Source of the DNA: Pseudomonas sp. MWU13-2100 | GTDB taxonomy: Bacteria > Pseudomonadota > Gammaproteobacteria > Pseudomonadales > Pseudomonadaceae | Length of the DNA stretch: 64,000 nucleotides | Assembly: GCF_023242365.1 (NCBI RefSeq) | Contig: NZ_JALLIX010000021.1 | Location: forward strand, 1 to 64,000 | Reading direction: 5' to 3' | Shown here: piece by piece, positions 53,952 through 64,000 of the stretch | Layout of the letters: every line of letters starts with the position of its first letter | How positions within the stretch are numbered: position 1 is the stretch's first letter | Made by a program: the position numbers and the translations under genes | Notes under the pieces: generated by a model | Told to the model about the DNA's origin: nothing | The model's database searches: none | Seen by the model: the letters and a program-made list of their open reading frames with translations, nothing else

Positions 53952-54707
53952 TCAGTTTCCCGCGGCGCGACAGATCGCACCGAACTCATCTGCATTCAGG
54001 GAAGCCCCACCAATGAGCCCCCCATCGATATCCGGCATGCCGAACAGTTCGACCGCATTGGCCGCCTTCACGCTGCCGCCGTATAGAAGCCGCACACCTT
54101 GTGCGACCTCAGAATTCTCTGCCGCCAACTGCGCGCGAATGGCGGCGTGCACATCCTGCGCTTGTTGCGGCGAAGCTGTCAGCCCGGTGCCAATGGCCCA
54201 GACCGGTTCGTAAGCGATGACAGCCTTGGCAAAAGCGCCGACACCCAGCTCCTCGATAATACTGCCCAGCTGACGCGAAACCACTTCCAGCGTCTTGCCG
54301 GCCTCACGCTGCTCCAGGGTCTCCCCTACACAGAGCACCGGAATCAAACCACAGGCCTGCGCTGCCGCAAACTTGCGATTGAGGGTGCGATCCGACTCGC
54401 CCATGATCAGGCGACGCTCGGAATGCCCAACCAACACCAGGGAACATCCTGCATCGAGCAACTGGCTCGGTGCAGTCTCACCGGTCAGGGCACCCTGCAT
54501 GGATTCCACCGCCGAGTTCTGCGCACCGACCAAAATCGATTTGCCTTTCAAGCCTTCAACCACTTGGCTGATATGCAGGCAAGGCGGGAATACCGCCACG
54601 TCCACACCGCTCGGCAAGGCCAGGTTACGCAGGCCCTTGATCAGCTCGACGACGCTGGCGCGGGTACCGTGCATCTTCCAGTTACCAGCTACCATTGGGC
54701 GACGCAT
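53952..54707 (-). CDS. tpiA: Triosephosphate isomerase
   Basis: A 251-residue TIM-barrel enzyme interconverting dihydroxyacetone phosphate and glyceraldehyde 3-phosphate. Catalytic residues Asn9, Lys11, His95 (VGHSERR) and Glu167 (AYEPVWAIGTG) are all present. It lies between glmM (66 nt gap) and secG. Confidence 0.98.
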   Translation of the reverse strand: MRRPMVAGNWKMHGTRASVVELIKGLRNLALPSGVDVAVFPPCLHISQVVEGLKGKSILVGAQNSAVESMQGALTGETAPSQLLDAGCSLVLVGHSERRLIMGESDRTLNRKFAAAQACGLIPVLCVGETLEQREAGKTLEVVSRQLGSIIEELGVGAFAKAVIAYEPVWAIGTGLTASPQQAQDVHAAIRAQLAAENSEVAQGVRLLYGGSVKAANAVELFGMPDIDGGLIGGASLNADEFGAICRAAGN

Positions 54708-54773
54708 GCTGTACCTCGCAGGTCAAAGTGGGCGCAGATGTTACCCAACCGCATCCTGGCTGGCAAGCCGAAA

Positions 54774-56111
54774 TCAGGCGCAAACTTCAGTCACCAGTTT
54801 TGCCAGTGCATCGGCGTGGCCACGGACCACCACTTCGTCTTCGCCTTCGACCATTACCCGCACCAGCGGCTCGGTACCGGACTTGCGCAACAGCACGCGG
54901 CCGCGACCATTCATGGCCTGGGTCACCTGATCGCAGGCCTGCACCACCTTCGGGTGCTTGACCGGGTCGACACCACCGGCGAAGCGCACATTGACCAACA
55001 CCTGTGGGCACTTGCGCAACGCCTGGCGCGCCTGGGCCAGACTTTCGCCACGGCGACGCAGGGCCATCAGGGTTTGCAGGGCCGCGATGATCGCATCGCC
55101 AGTGGTGGTGTGGTTCAGGCAGAGAATGTGCCCGGAGTTTTCACCACCCACCAGCCAGTTGCGCTCCAGCAGCTCGGCAATCACATAGCGGTCGCCGACA
55201 TTGGCGCGCACGAACGGAATATCCAATTCCTTGAAGGCCAGCTCGAGGCCCAGGTTGCTCATCAGGGTACCGACCACGCCACCATTGAGCTTGCCGCGCT
55301 CGGCCATGTCCCGGGCAATGATGAACACCAGCTCGTCACCATCGACCACGGCACCGGTGTGATCGACCATCAGCACCCGATCGCCGTCGCCGTCGAACGC
55401 GATACCCAGGTCCGCCTGCTCGGCGAGCACGGCCGCCTGCAGCGGTTTCATATGCGTCGAACCGCAGTTGTCGTTGATGTTCAGCCCGTTGGGCGCCGCC
55501 GACAAGGCGACGACCTGCGCGCCCAGCTCGCGGAACACACTCGGCGCGACCTTGTAGGTAGCACCGTGGGCACAGTCGATAACAATCTTCAGGCCCGCGA
55601 GATCGGTTCCCGTCGGCACGCTGCTCTTGCAGAATTCGATATAGCGACCGGCTGCGTCATTGATCCGCGAGACCTTGCCGAGCTTTTCCGACTCGACCAC
55701 GGTCATCGGCGCATCGAGCAGCTCTTCGATCATCAACTCGACTTCATCCGGCAGCTTGGTGCCCGCGCCGGAGAAGAACTTGATGCCGTTGTCGTCATGG
55801 GGATTGTGCGAAGCACTGATCACGATCCCCGCCTCGGCATGAAAGGTCCGGGTCAGGTAGGCAATGGCCGGCGTCGGCATCGGCCCCAGCAGCAGCACAT
55901 CGGCGCCGGCGGCGGAAAGACCGGCTTCCAGGGCGGACTCGAACATGTAGCCGGAGATCCGCGTGTCCTTGCCGACCAGCACCCGGCATGCACCCAGCTT
56001 GCGGAATGCCATGCCAGCGGCCCAGCCGAGCTTGAGCATGAACTCAGGGGTGATCGGGAATTGCCCTACGCGCCCGCGAATACCGTCGGTGCCGAAGTAT
56101 TTTTTTTTCAT
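54774..56111 (-). CDS. glmM: Phosphoglucosamine mutase
   Basis: Makes glucosamine 1-phosphate for peptidoglycan and LPS. A 445-residue alpha-D-phosphohexomutase whose phosphoserine is Ser101 in ISASHNPHDDNG, with metal-binding DGDGDR and sugar-binding GEXSGH-type (GGENSGH) motifs intact. The start at 56111 gives MKKKYFGTDGIRG. It follows folP by 16 nt; ftsH-folP-glmM is a conserved cluster. Confidence 0.98.
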   Translation of the reverse strand: MKKKYFGTDGIRGRVGQFPITPEFMLKLGWAAGMAFRKLGACRVLVGKDTRISGYMFESALEAGLSAAGADVLLLGPMPTPAIAYLTRTFHAEAGIVISASHNPHDDNGIKFFSGAGTKLPDEVELMIEELLDAPMTVVESEKLGKVSRINDAAGRYIEFCKSSVPTGTDLAGLKIVIDCAHGATYKVAPSVFRELGAQVVALSAAPNGLNINDNCGSTHMKPLQAAVLAEQADLGIAFDGDGDRVLMVDHTGAVVDGDELVFIIARDMAERGKLNGGVVGTLMSNLGLELAFKELDIPFVRANVGDRYVIAELLERNWLVGGENSGHILCLNHTTTGDAIIAALQTLMALRRRGESLAQARQALRKCPQVLVNVRFAGGVDPVKHPKVVQACDQVTQAMNGRGRVLLRKSGTEPLVRVMVEGEDEVVVRGHADALAKLVTEVCA

Positions 56112-56127
56112 CAGTGCTCCATCGTTC

Positions 56128-56979
56128 TTATTGCGCAGCTTCAACAGCAGCAATCATGCGTACCACGTCGACCGTTTCGGCGACATCATGCACGCGAAGA
56201 ATCCGCGCCCCTTTACTCATCGCCAGCGCCGCCAGGGCGAGGCCGCCGTAAAGGCGCTCACCCACTGGGCGCCCCAGAGCCAGCCCTATCATGCTCTTGC
56301 GCGAGACACCGACCAACAGCGGCCGCCCCAGGGCGTGCAATGTTTCCATATGCTTGAACAGGCTCAGGTTGTGCGCCAGGGTCTTGGCAAAGCCAAACCC
56401 CGGGTCAAGCACAATGCGCTCGGCGGCAATACCGGCTGCCGCACACAGCGCCATGCGCTCGGCGAGAAAGTCCACCACCTCGCGCGTGACATCGTCGTAA
56501 TGGGGGTTGTCCTGCATATTGCCCGGTTCACCGAGCATGTGCATCAGGCAGACCGGCAAGCCGGTCGCAGCGGCGGCCTGCAAGGCACCGTCACGCTGCA
56601 ACGAGCGCACATCATTGATCAGGCCCGCGCCCAACCTGGCACTCTCCAGCATGACCTGTGGAGTGGACGTATCGACCGAGATAATCACATCCAGCTCTCG
56701 ATGGATACGCTCGACCACCGGCGCGACACGCTCCAATTCCTCGAGAGGAGACACCACCGGAGCACCAGGACGGGTCGACTCGCCACCGACATCGATCAGC
56801 GTCGCGCCCGCCTCGACCATGGCCTGCGCGTGGCGCAGGGCCGCCTCGAGCTGATTGAAACGACCGCCATCGGAAAAGGAATCAGGAGTGACATTGAGAA
56901 TGCCCATGACATGCGTCTGGGCCAAATCAAGAACCCGGTTGCCGCAAGGCAACCGGGTCGAGGACTGAACAGAAGTCAT
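56128..56979 (-). CDS. folP: Dihydropteroate synthase
   Basis: A 283-residue TIM-barrel enzyme joining p-aminobenzoate to the FolK product; target of sulfonamides. The motifs MGILNVTPDSFSDGG (about 25-39), DVGGESTRPG and the C-terminal RVHDVAETVD are standard for the chromosomal enzyme. The first 20 codons contain a perfect 11-bp inverted repeat (56933-56958). It is downstream of ftsH by 8 nt. Confidence 0.97.
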   Translation of the reverse strand: MTSVQSSTRLPCGNRVLDLAQTHVMGILNVTPDSFSDGGRFNQLEAALRHAQAMVEAGATLIDVGGESTRPGAPVVSPLEELERVAPVVERIHRELDVIISVDTSTPQVMLESARLGAGLINDVRSLQRDGALQAAAATGLPVCLMHMLGEPGNMQDNPHYDDVTREVVDFLAERMALCAAAGIAAERIVLDPGFGFAKTLAHNLSLFKHMETLHALGRPLLVGVSRKSMIGLALGRPVGERLYGGLALAALAMSKGARILRVHDVAETVDVVRMIAAVEAAQ

Positions 56980-56987
56980 TTCAAACC

Positions 56988-58907
56988 TTAATGATCAGCC
57001 GCAGGGCCGCCGATCGGCGCTTCTGGTCGTTCGTTCTGGATCACCGGCGGAGTCCCCGAAGTCCCCGAACCGCCCTCCCAGTCGCGCGGTTCGCGCGGTG
57101 GGCGACCCGCCATGATGTCGTCGATCTGCTCGGCATCGATGGTTTCGTACTTCATCAGCGCGTCCGCCATGGCGTCGAGCTTGTCGCGGTTATCCGTCAG
57201 GATCTGCTTGGCCGTGCCATAGCACTGATCAATGATGCTGCGCACTTCCGAATCGATCAGCTTGGCCGTTTCGCCAGAGAAGCTGGCGTTCTGACCGCCG
57301 CCGCCACGACCCAGGAACACTTCCTGGTCTTCCTCGGCATACATCAGCGGGCCCAGCTTCTCGGACAGGCCCCACTTGGTAACCATGTTCCGGGCAATCT
57401 GGCTGGCACGCATGATGTCGTTGGAAGCGCCGGTGGTGACACCGTCGAAGCCCAGGGTCATCTCTTCGGCGATACGGCCGCCATACAGCGAACAGATCTG
57501 GCTGATCAGCGCACGCTTGGACAGGCTGTAGCGATCTTCTTCCGGAAGGAACATGGTCACCCCCAGCGCACGACCGCGCGGGATGATCGAGACCTTGTAG
57601 ACCGGATCGTGCTCGGGCACCACGCGACCGACAATGGCGTGACCGGCCTCGTGATACGCGGTGTTCTGTTTTTCCTTCTCGGACATGACCATGGATTTGC
57701 GCTCGGCGCCCATCATGATCTTGTCTTTCGCCAATTCGAACTCTTTCATCTCGACGATGCGTTTGCCGGCGCGCGCGGCGAACAGGGACGCCTCGTTCAC
57801 CAGGTTGGCCAGGTCGGCGCCGGAGAAGCCCGGCGTACCCCGCGCAATCACCCCTGGCGCGACGTCTTCGCCCATTGGCACCTTGCGCATATGCACTTTG
57901 AGAATCTGTTCGCGACCGCGGATATCCGGCAGGCCGACCACCACCTGGCGGTCGAAACGACCGGGACGCAGCAGCGCCGGGTCGAGCACGTCAGGACGGT
58001 TGGTGGCGGCAATCACGATGATGCCGTCGTTCATCTCGAAACCGTCCATCTCCACCAGCAACTGGTTGAGGGTCTGTTCGCGCTCGTCGTGACCGCCGCC
58101 CATGCCGGCACCACGGTGACGACCGACCGCATCGATTTCGTCGATGAAGATGATGCAAGGCGCGTGCTTCTTCGCCTGCTCGAACATGTCACGGACACGG
58201 CTGGCACCGACACCGACGAACATCTCGACGAAATCGGAACCGGAAATAGTGAAGAACGGCACCTTGGCCTCGCCGGCAATGGCCTTGGCGAGCAAGGTCT
58301 TACCGGTACCCGGAGGACCGACCATCAGCACACCGCGAGGAATCCGCCCGCCCAGGCGCTGGAACTTGCCCGGATCACGCAGGAACTCGACCAGCTCGCC
58401 GACTTCTTCCTTGGCTTCGTCGCAACCGGCGACGTCAGCCAGGGTGGTTTTCACCTGGTCTTCCGAAAGCAGGCGCGCCTTGCTCTTGCCGAAACTCATC
58501 GGCCCGCCCTTGCCGCCCGCGCCGCCCTGCATCTGGCGCATGAAGAACATGAACACCGCGATGATCACCAGGATCGGGAAGCTGGCCACCAGCAACTGGG
58601 TCCAGATGCTCTGCTGCTCAGGCTGTTTGCCTTCGACCACGACGTGGTTGTCCACCAGGTCGCCGATCAGGCCGTTGTCCTGGATGGCCGGGCGGATGGT
58701 CTTGAAGCTGTCGCCATCGTTGCGCTTGCCGGTGATCACGTAGCCGTCCACGGCAACGCGCTCGACTTTGCCATCCTTGACCTGCTGGATGAAGTCGGAG
58801 TAGTTGAGGGTCTGCGGCTCGTTAGGGCTGGAGAAGTTGTTCATCACCGTCACCAGGACAGCCGCGATGATCAACCACAGGATCAGATTCTTTGCCATAT
58901 CGTTCAA
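56988..58907 (-). CDS. ftsH: ATP-dependent zinc metalloprotease FtsH
   Basis: A membrane-bound AAA+ protease that degrades LpxC, RpoH and damaged membrane proteins. Two membrane segments (about 7-24 and 102-124) flank a periplasmic domain. The AAA domain has GPPGTGKT at 197-204 and the SRH; the protease domain has the zinc motif HEAGH near residue 420. I use the TTG at 58907 because GAGGG lies 7 nt upstream; many annotations would start at the ATG at 58898 (636 residues). Confidence 0.97.
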   Translation of the reverse strand: MNDMAKNLILWLIIAAVLVTVMNNFSSPNEPQTLNYSDFIQQVKDGKVERVAVDGYVITGKRNDGDSFKTIRPAIQDNGLIGDLVDNHVVVEGKQPEQQSIWTQLLVASFPILVIIAVFMFFMRQMQGGAGGKGGPMSFGKSKARLLSEDQVKTTLADVAGCDEAKEEVGELVEFLRDPGKFQRLGGRIPRGVLMVGPPGTGKTLLAKAIAGEAKVPFFTISGSDFVEMFVGVGASRVRDMFEQAKKHAPCIIFIDEIDAVGRHRGAGMGGGHDEREQTLNQLLVEMDGFEMNDGIIVIAATNRPDVLDPALLRPGRFDRQVVVGLPDIRGREQILKVHMRKVPMGEDVAPGVIARGTPGFSGADLANLVNEASLFAARAGKRIVEMKEFELAKDKIMMGAERKSMVMSEKEKQNTAYHEAGHAIVGRVVPEHDPVYKVSIIPRGRALGVTMFLPEEDRYSLSKRALISQICSLYGGRIAEEMTLGFDGVTTGASNDIMRASQIARNMVTKWGLSEKLGPLMYAEEDQEVFLGRGGGGQNASFSGETAKLIDSEVRSIIDQCYGTAKQILTDNRDKLDAMADALMKYETIDAEQIDDIMAGRPPREPRDWEGGSGTSGTPPVIQNERPEAPIGGPAADH

Positions 58908-59101
58908 TTAACTACCCTCATGAAGCGGGATCCGCTACTGGCGCGCGCTTCGCATGATATTCACCGGCATAACTTACTACATTACCTACAGATCCTGCAG
59001 GCGCCGTCTGTAACCCTTTGTGAAACAATCACTACACAATATGCGCTTATTCTCACAGGGCGAAATATGAAAAACCTATCGCCCCGGCCAAGAACCTCGT
59101 C

Positions 59102-59731
59102 TTACTCGATCCGTCCGCGGAAGCCACGACCCAGCAGATACTGCTCGCGGGACCGATCACGGGAAGACGCCGGCTTGCGCGTCTGGACCTTGTCAAACAG
59201 CTTGCGGAAGTTCCGGTGGTACTCGTCGAAGCCTTCGCCCTGGAAAACCTTGATCAAAAAATCACCACCGGGGCGTAGGACGCGTCCGGCGAGATCGAGT
59301 GCCAGTTCGCAAAGGAACATCGAACGTGGCATATCCACTTCGGGTGTACCACTCATATTGGGGGCCATATCGGAAATCACAAGGTCCACCTCGGAATTTC
59401 CCACCGCCGCGAGGATTTCCGCCAGGACGGCATCCTCGGTGAAGTCGCCCTTGATGAAGGTCACATCGGGGATGCTGTCCATATCCAGGATGTCGGACGC
59501 GATCAGGCGGCCCTTGCCACCAATCAGACGACTGGTCACCTGGGACCAGCCACCCGGCGCCGCGCCGAGGTCGATCACGGTCATGCCCGGGCGGATGATC
59601 CGGTCCTTCTCCTGGATCTCCAGCAATTTGTAGCTGGCACGGGAGCGATAGCCGTCTTTTTGCGCCATTTTGACGAACGGATCGTTGAAATGTTCTTTCA
59701 GCCAGTTAAGGCTAGTCTTGGAACGGGCCAC
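59102..59731 (-). CDS. rlmE: 23S rRNA 2'-O-methyltransferase RlmE (FtsJ)
   Basis: A 209-residue methyltransferase acting on U2552 of 23S rRNA in the 50S subunit. SAM motif VIDLGAAPGGWSQV (about 57-70) and the conserved K-D-K-E residues, including the Asp in LVISDMAPNMSG, are seen. The start is the GTG at 59731 with GAGG 6 nt upstream. It is upstream of ftsH, the classical ftsJ-ftsH pair. The 194-bp gap to ftsH has no further gene. yhbY diverges from it. Confidence 0.96.
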   Translation of the reverse strand: MARSKTSLNWLKEHFNDPFVKMAQKDGYRSRASYKLLEIQEKDRIIRPGMTVIDLGAAPGGWSQVTSRLIGGKGRLIASDILDMDSIPDVTFIKGDFTEDAVLAEILAAVGNSEVDLVISDMAPNMSGTPEVDMPRSMFLCELALDLAGRVLRPGGDFLIKVFQGEGFDEYHRNFRKLFDKVQTRKPASSRDRSREQYLLGRGFRGRIE

Positions 59732-59836
59732 GGGCCACCTCAAAAAATAGTCGAATCGCGATTAACTGGGCGGTCCCGGACGCGCTCGGGTAAACTGGCC
59801 GCCGCTTTTTACAAGATCAGACGCAGGGGTCAGATT

Positions 59837-60145
59837 ATGCCGCTCACTCAAGAGCAGAAGAAACAGTACAAATCCATTGGCCACCATCTGAAACCAGTAT
59901 TGACTGTGGCTGACAACGGCTTGACCGAAGGTGTGTTAGCCGAGCTTGAACGCGCATTGGGCGATCATGAGCTGATCAAGATCAAGCTCAATATCCTCGA
60001 CCGCGAATCGCGCCTGGAGGCCATTGCGCAGCTGTGCAAGGCCGGCAAGGCGGATCTGGTGCAAGTCATCGGCAAGATGGCGCTGCTGTATCGCAAGAAC
60101 TTCAGCGTCAACAAGCAGCTGTCCAACGTCCATCGCTTCAAGTGA
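59837..60145 (+). CDS. yhbY: Ribosome assembly RNA-binding protein YhbY
   Basis: A 102-residue CRM-domain protein that binds pre-50S particles. The GxxG-like loop (ADNGLTEGVL), DHELIKIKL and the C-terminal RKNF segment fit the family. It is divergently transcribed from rlmE with 105 bp between them, as in many gammaproteobacteria, and converges on the DUF4149-like gene. GGGGT upstream is a weak ribosome-binding site. Confidence 0.94.
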   Translation: MPLTQEQKKQYKSIGHHLKPVLTVADNGLTEGVLAELERALGDHELIKIKLNILDRESRLEAIAQLCKAGKADLVQVIGKMALLYRKNFSVNKQLSNVHRFK

Positions 60146-60157
60146 CGTAGGAACGGG

Positions 60158-60562
60158 TCAAGGGTACGCGGTGCGTACCCTGCCACTCTCGCCGGGCACC
60201 GGCTGCAGCACCAGCACCAGGCCGCAAAGGCCGAGCACCAGGTAACTGAACAACTGCCAGCGCGATGCCTCCGGCATCCAGGCGCGCACCGCGAAATACA
60301 TCCCGCACGCATACAACGACATCAACAGCAAATGCCCGCGTGTATCGCGCCAGAGGCTTGCCCGACCTTCGGCCTGGAGCAACACCAGGATCTGCACGAT
60401 CACACACACCGTGGCAAACCCTATCAATAAAGAGCCCAGCAGGCTATTGATCTCGTCGATCAACAGCGGTGCCAGGCCTATTTGCGCCAATACCGGCAAC
60501 AACCCGATATGCAGCAGCCACAGGCCGCCCACCCAGAGCATCTGGGTCAGTTGCCAGAGCAT
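60158..60562 (-). CDS. DUF4149-like membrane protein
   Basis: A 134-residue protein with about four hydrophobic segments and the N-terminal MLWVGGLWLLHIGLLPVL pattern of DUF4149 proteins, which often lie between yhbY and greA in Pseudomonas. I start at 60562, where the mature pattern begins; a longer frame overlaps greA. No good ribosome-binding site is present because a 9-bp perfect hairpin directly abuts the ATG. Function unknown. Confidence 0.72.
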   Translation of the reverse strand: MLWQLTQMLWVGGLWLLHIGLLPVLAQIGLAPLLIDEINSLLGSLLIGFATVCVIVQILVLLQAEGRASLWRDTRGHLLLMSLYACGMYFAVRAWMPEASRWQLFSYLVLGLCGLVLVLQPVPGESGRVRTAYP

Positions 60563-60585
60563 GGCGCCCGCACGCAGCGGGCGCC
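60563..60585 (-). terminator. GC-rich hairpin between greA and the DUF4149-like gene
   Basis: GGCGCCCGC/GCGGGCGCC, 9 bp with a 5-nt loop, begins 5 nt after the greA stop and ends at the base before the next ATG. No T tract follows, so it may be a terminator-like or translation-blocking structure. Confidence 0.45.
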
Positions 60586-60590
60586 TTCGT

Positions 60591-61063
60591 TCAGAGGTGA
60601 CGGACTGCGACAATCTCGTACTCGATAACGCCACCTGGCGTTTTGACAGCCACCACATCCCCCTCTTCCTTGGCGATCAAGGCGCGGGCCAGCGGCGAAC
60701 CGACGGAGATCTTGCCAAGCTTGAAGTCGGCCTCGTCCTCACCCACGATGTGGTAAACCACGCTTTCGTCGGTTTCGACGTTGGCGATTTCCACGGTGGT
60801 ACCGAAAATCACCTTGCCGGTATGCGCAATGGTCGTGACATCGATGATCACCGCGTTCTGCATGCGGCCTTCGATATCACGGATCCGCGCCTCGACCATA
60901 CCCTGCTGCTCGCGAGCAGCGTGGTATTCGGCGTTTTCCTTCAAGTCACCCAACTCGCGGGCCGTACCGATGTCCTGGCTCAGCTTCGGACGGACGACCT
61001 TGGTCAGGTGAGCGTGCTCCTCTTCCAGGGCCTTGGCCCCCTGGACGGTCATGGGGTATTTGA

Positions 61064-61067
<4 letters not shown>
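60591..61067 (-). CDS. greA: Transcription elongation factor GreA
   Basis: A 158-residue factor that stimulates transcript cleavage in stalled RNA polymerase. The N-terminal coiled coil includes DLKENAEYHAAREQQG with the acidic tip residues; the C-terminal FKBP-like domain ends VVAVKTPGGVIEYEIV. The start overlaps the carB stop by 4 nt (ATGA), giving the usual carB-greA pair. Confidence 0.97.

Positions 61068-64000
<2,933 letters not shown>

Overview
The window is a contiguous piece of a Pseudomonas chromosome, most likely the P. fluorescens/chlororaphis/protegens side of the genus. The signs are high GC; the gene orders ilvIHC-pssA-msrPQ, cbrXAB-crcZ-pcnB-folK-panBCD-pgi-acs and carB-greA-yhbY/rlmE-ftsH-folP-glmM-tpiA-secG-tRNAs-rimP-nusA-infB-rbfA-truB-rpsO-pnp; the Pseudomonas regulatory RNAs PrrF and CrcZ; and many Pseudomonas-type REP sequences. 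Assignment to this species group is an inference from layout. No prophage, insertion sequence, CRISPR array or secondary-metabolite cluster was seen.

Layout. 1-490: tandem REP array with a 115-bp period. 472-3032 (minus): msrQ, msrP (periplasmic methionine sulfoxide repair) and pssA (phospholipid synthesis). 3159-7692 (minus): a six-gene set equivalent to E. coli yjfIJKLMC, containing a PspA-like protein, a DUF350 membrane protein, a DUF1190 lipoprotein and a glutathionylspermidine-synthase-like ATP-grasp ligase. It sits between ilvC and pssA, which are neighbours in P. aeruginosa as I recall it. 7868-11151 (minus): ilvI-ilvH-ilvC (branched-chain amino acids). 11554-15531: a DUF4124 protein, yqcC, a TPR lipoprotein and mrcB (PBP1B). 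15648-18980 (plus): an APH/AAA kinase fusion, a pentapeptide-repeat protein, a lone TfoX C-terminal domain and a cyclic-nucleotide-binding protein with no visible DNA-binding domain. 19044-19192: PrrF sRNA with promoter and Fur box. 19239-22430: deoC, a small Rieske protein, sfsA and an aminotransferase. 22768-24207: dksA and gluQ.

24285-29421 is the carbon-control locus cbrX-cbrA-cbrB followed by the crcZ sRNA, which has a sigma-54 promoter and several A-rich Hfq/Crc-binding motifs. Similar motifs lie in the leaders of the Rieske gene and of acs, so some genes in the window may be targets of the same circuit. 29621-38128: pcnB, folK, panB-panC-panD (pantothenate), pgi and acs. 38177-44074: an MpaB/DUF2236 protein, an rRNA-methyltransferase-like protein, a giant AsmA-like DUF748 protein with a DUF2845 partner, and a BON-domain protein. 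44369-64000 (mostly minus) is the large transcription, translation and RNA-decay block with tRNA-fMet and tRNA-Leu, then secG, tpiA, glmM, folP, ftsH, rlmE, yhbY (plus), a DUF4149-like membrane protein, greA and the 3' part of carB, which runs off the right edge.

Most of the window is conserved core genome. The least explained parts are the yjf-type envelope module (including a lipoprotein ending in Gly-Gly beside an amide ligase), the TfoX_C/cNMP-domain pair, the REP arrays, and several start-site or leader hairpins.
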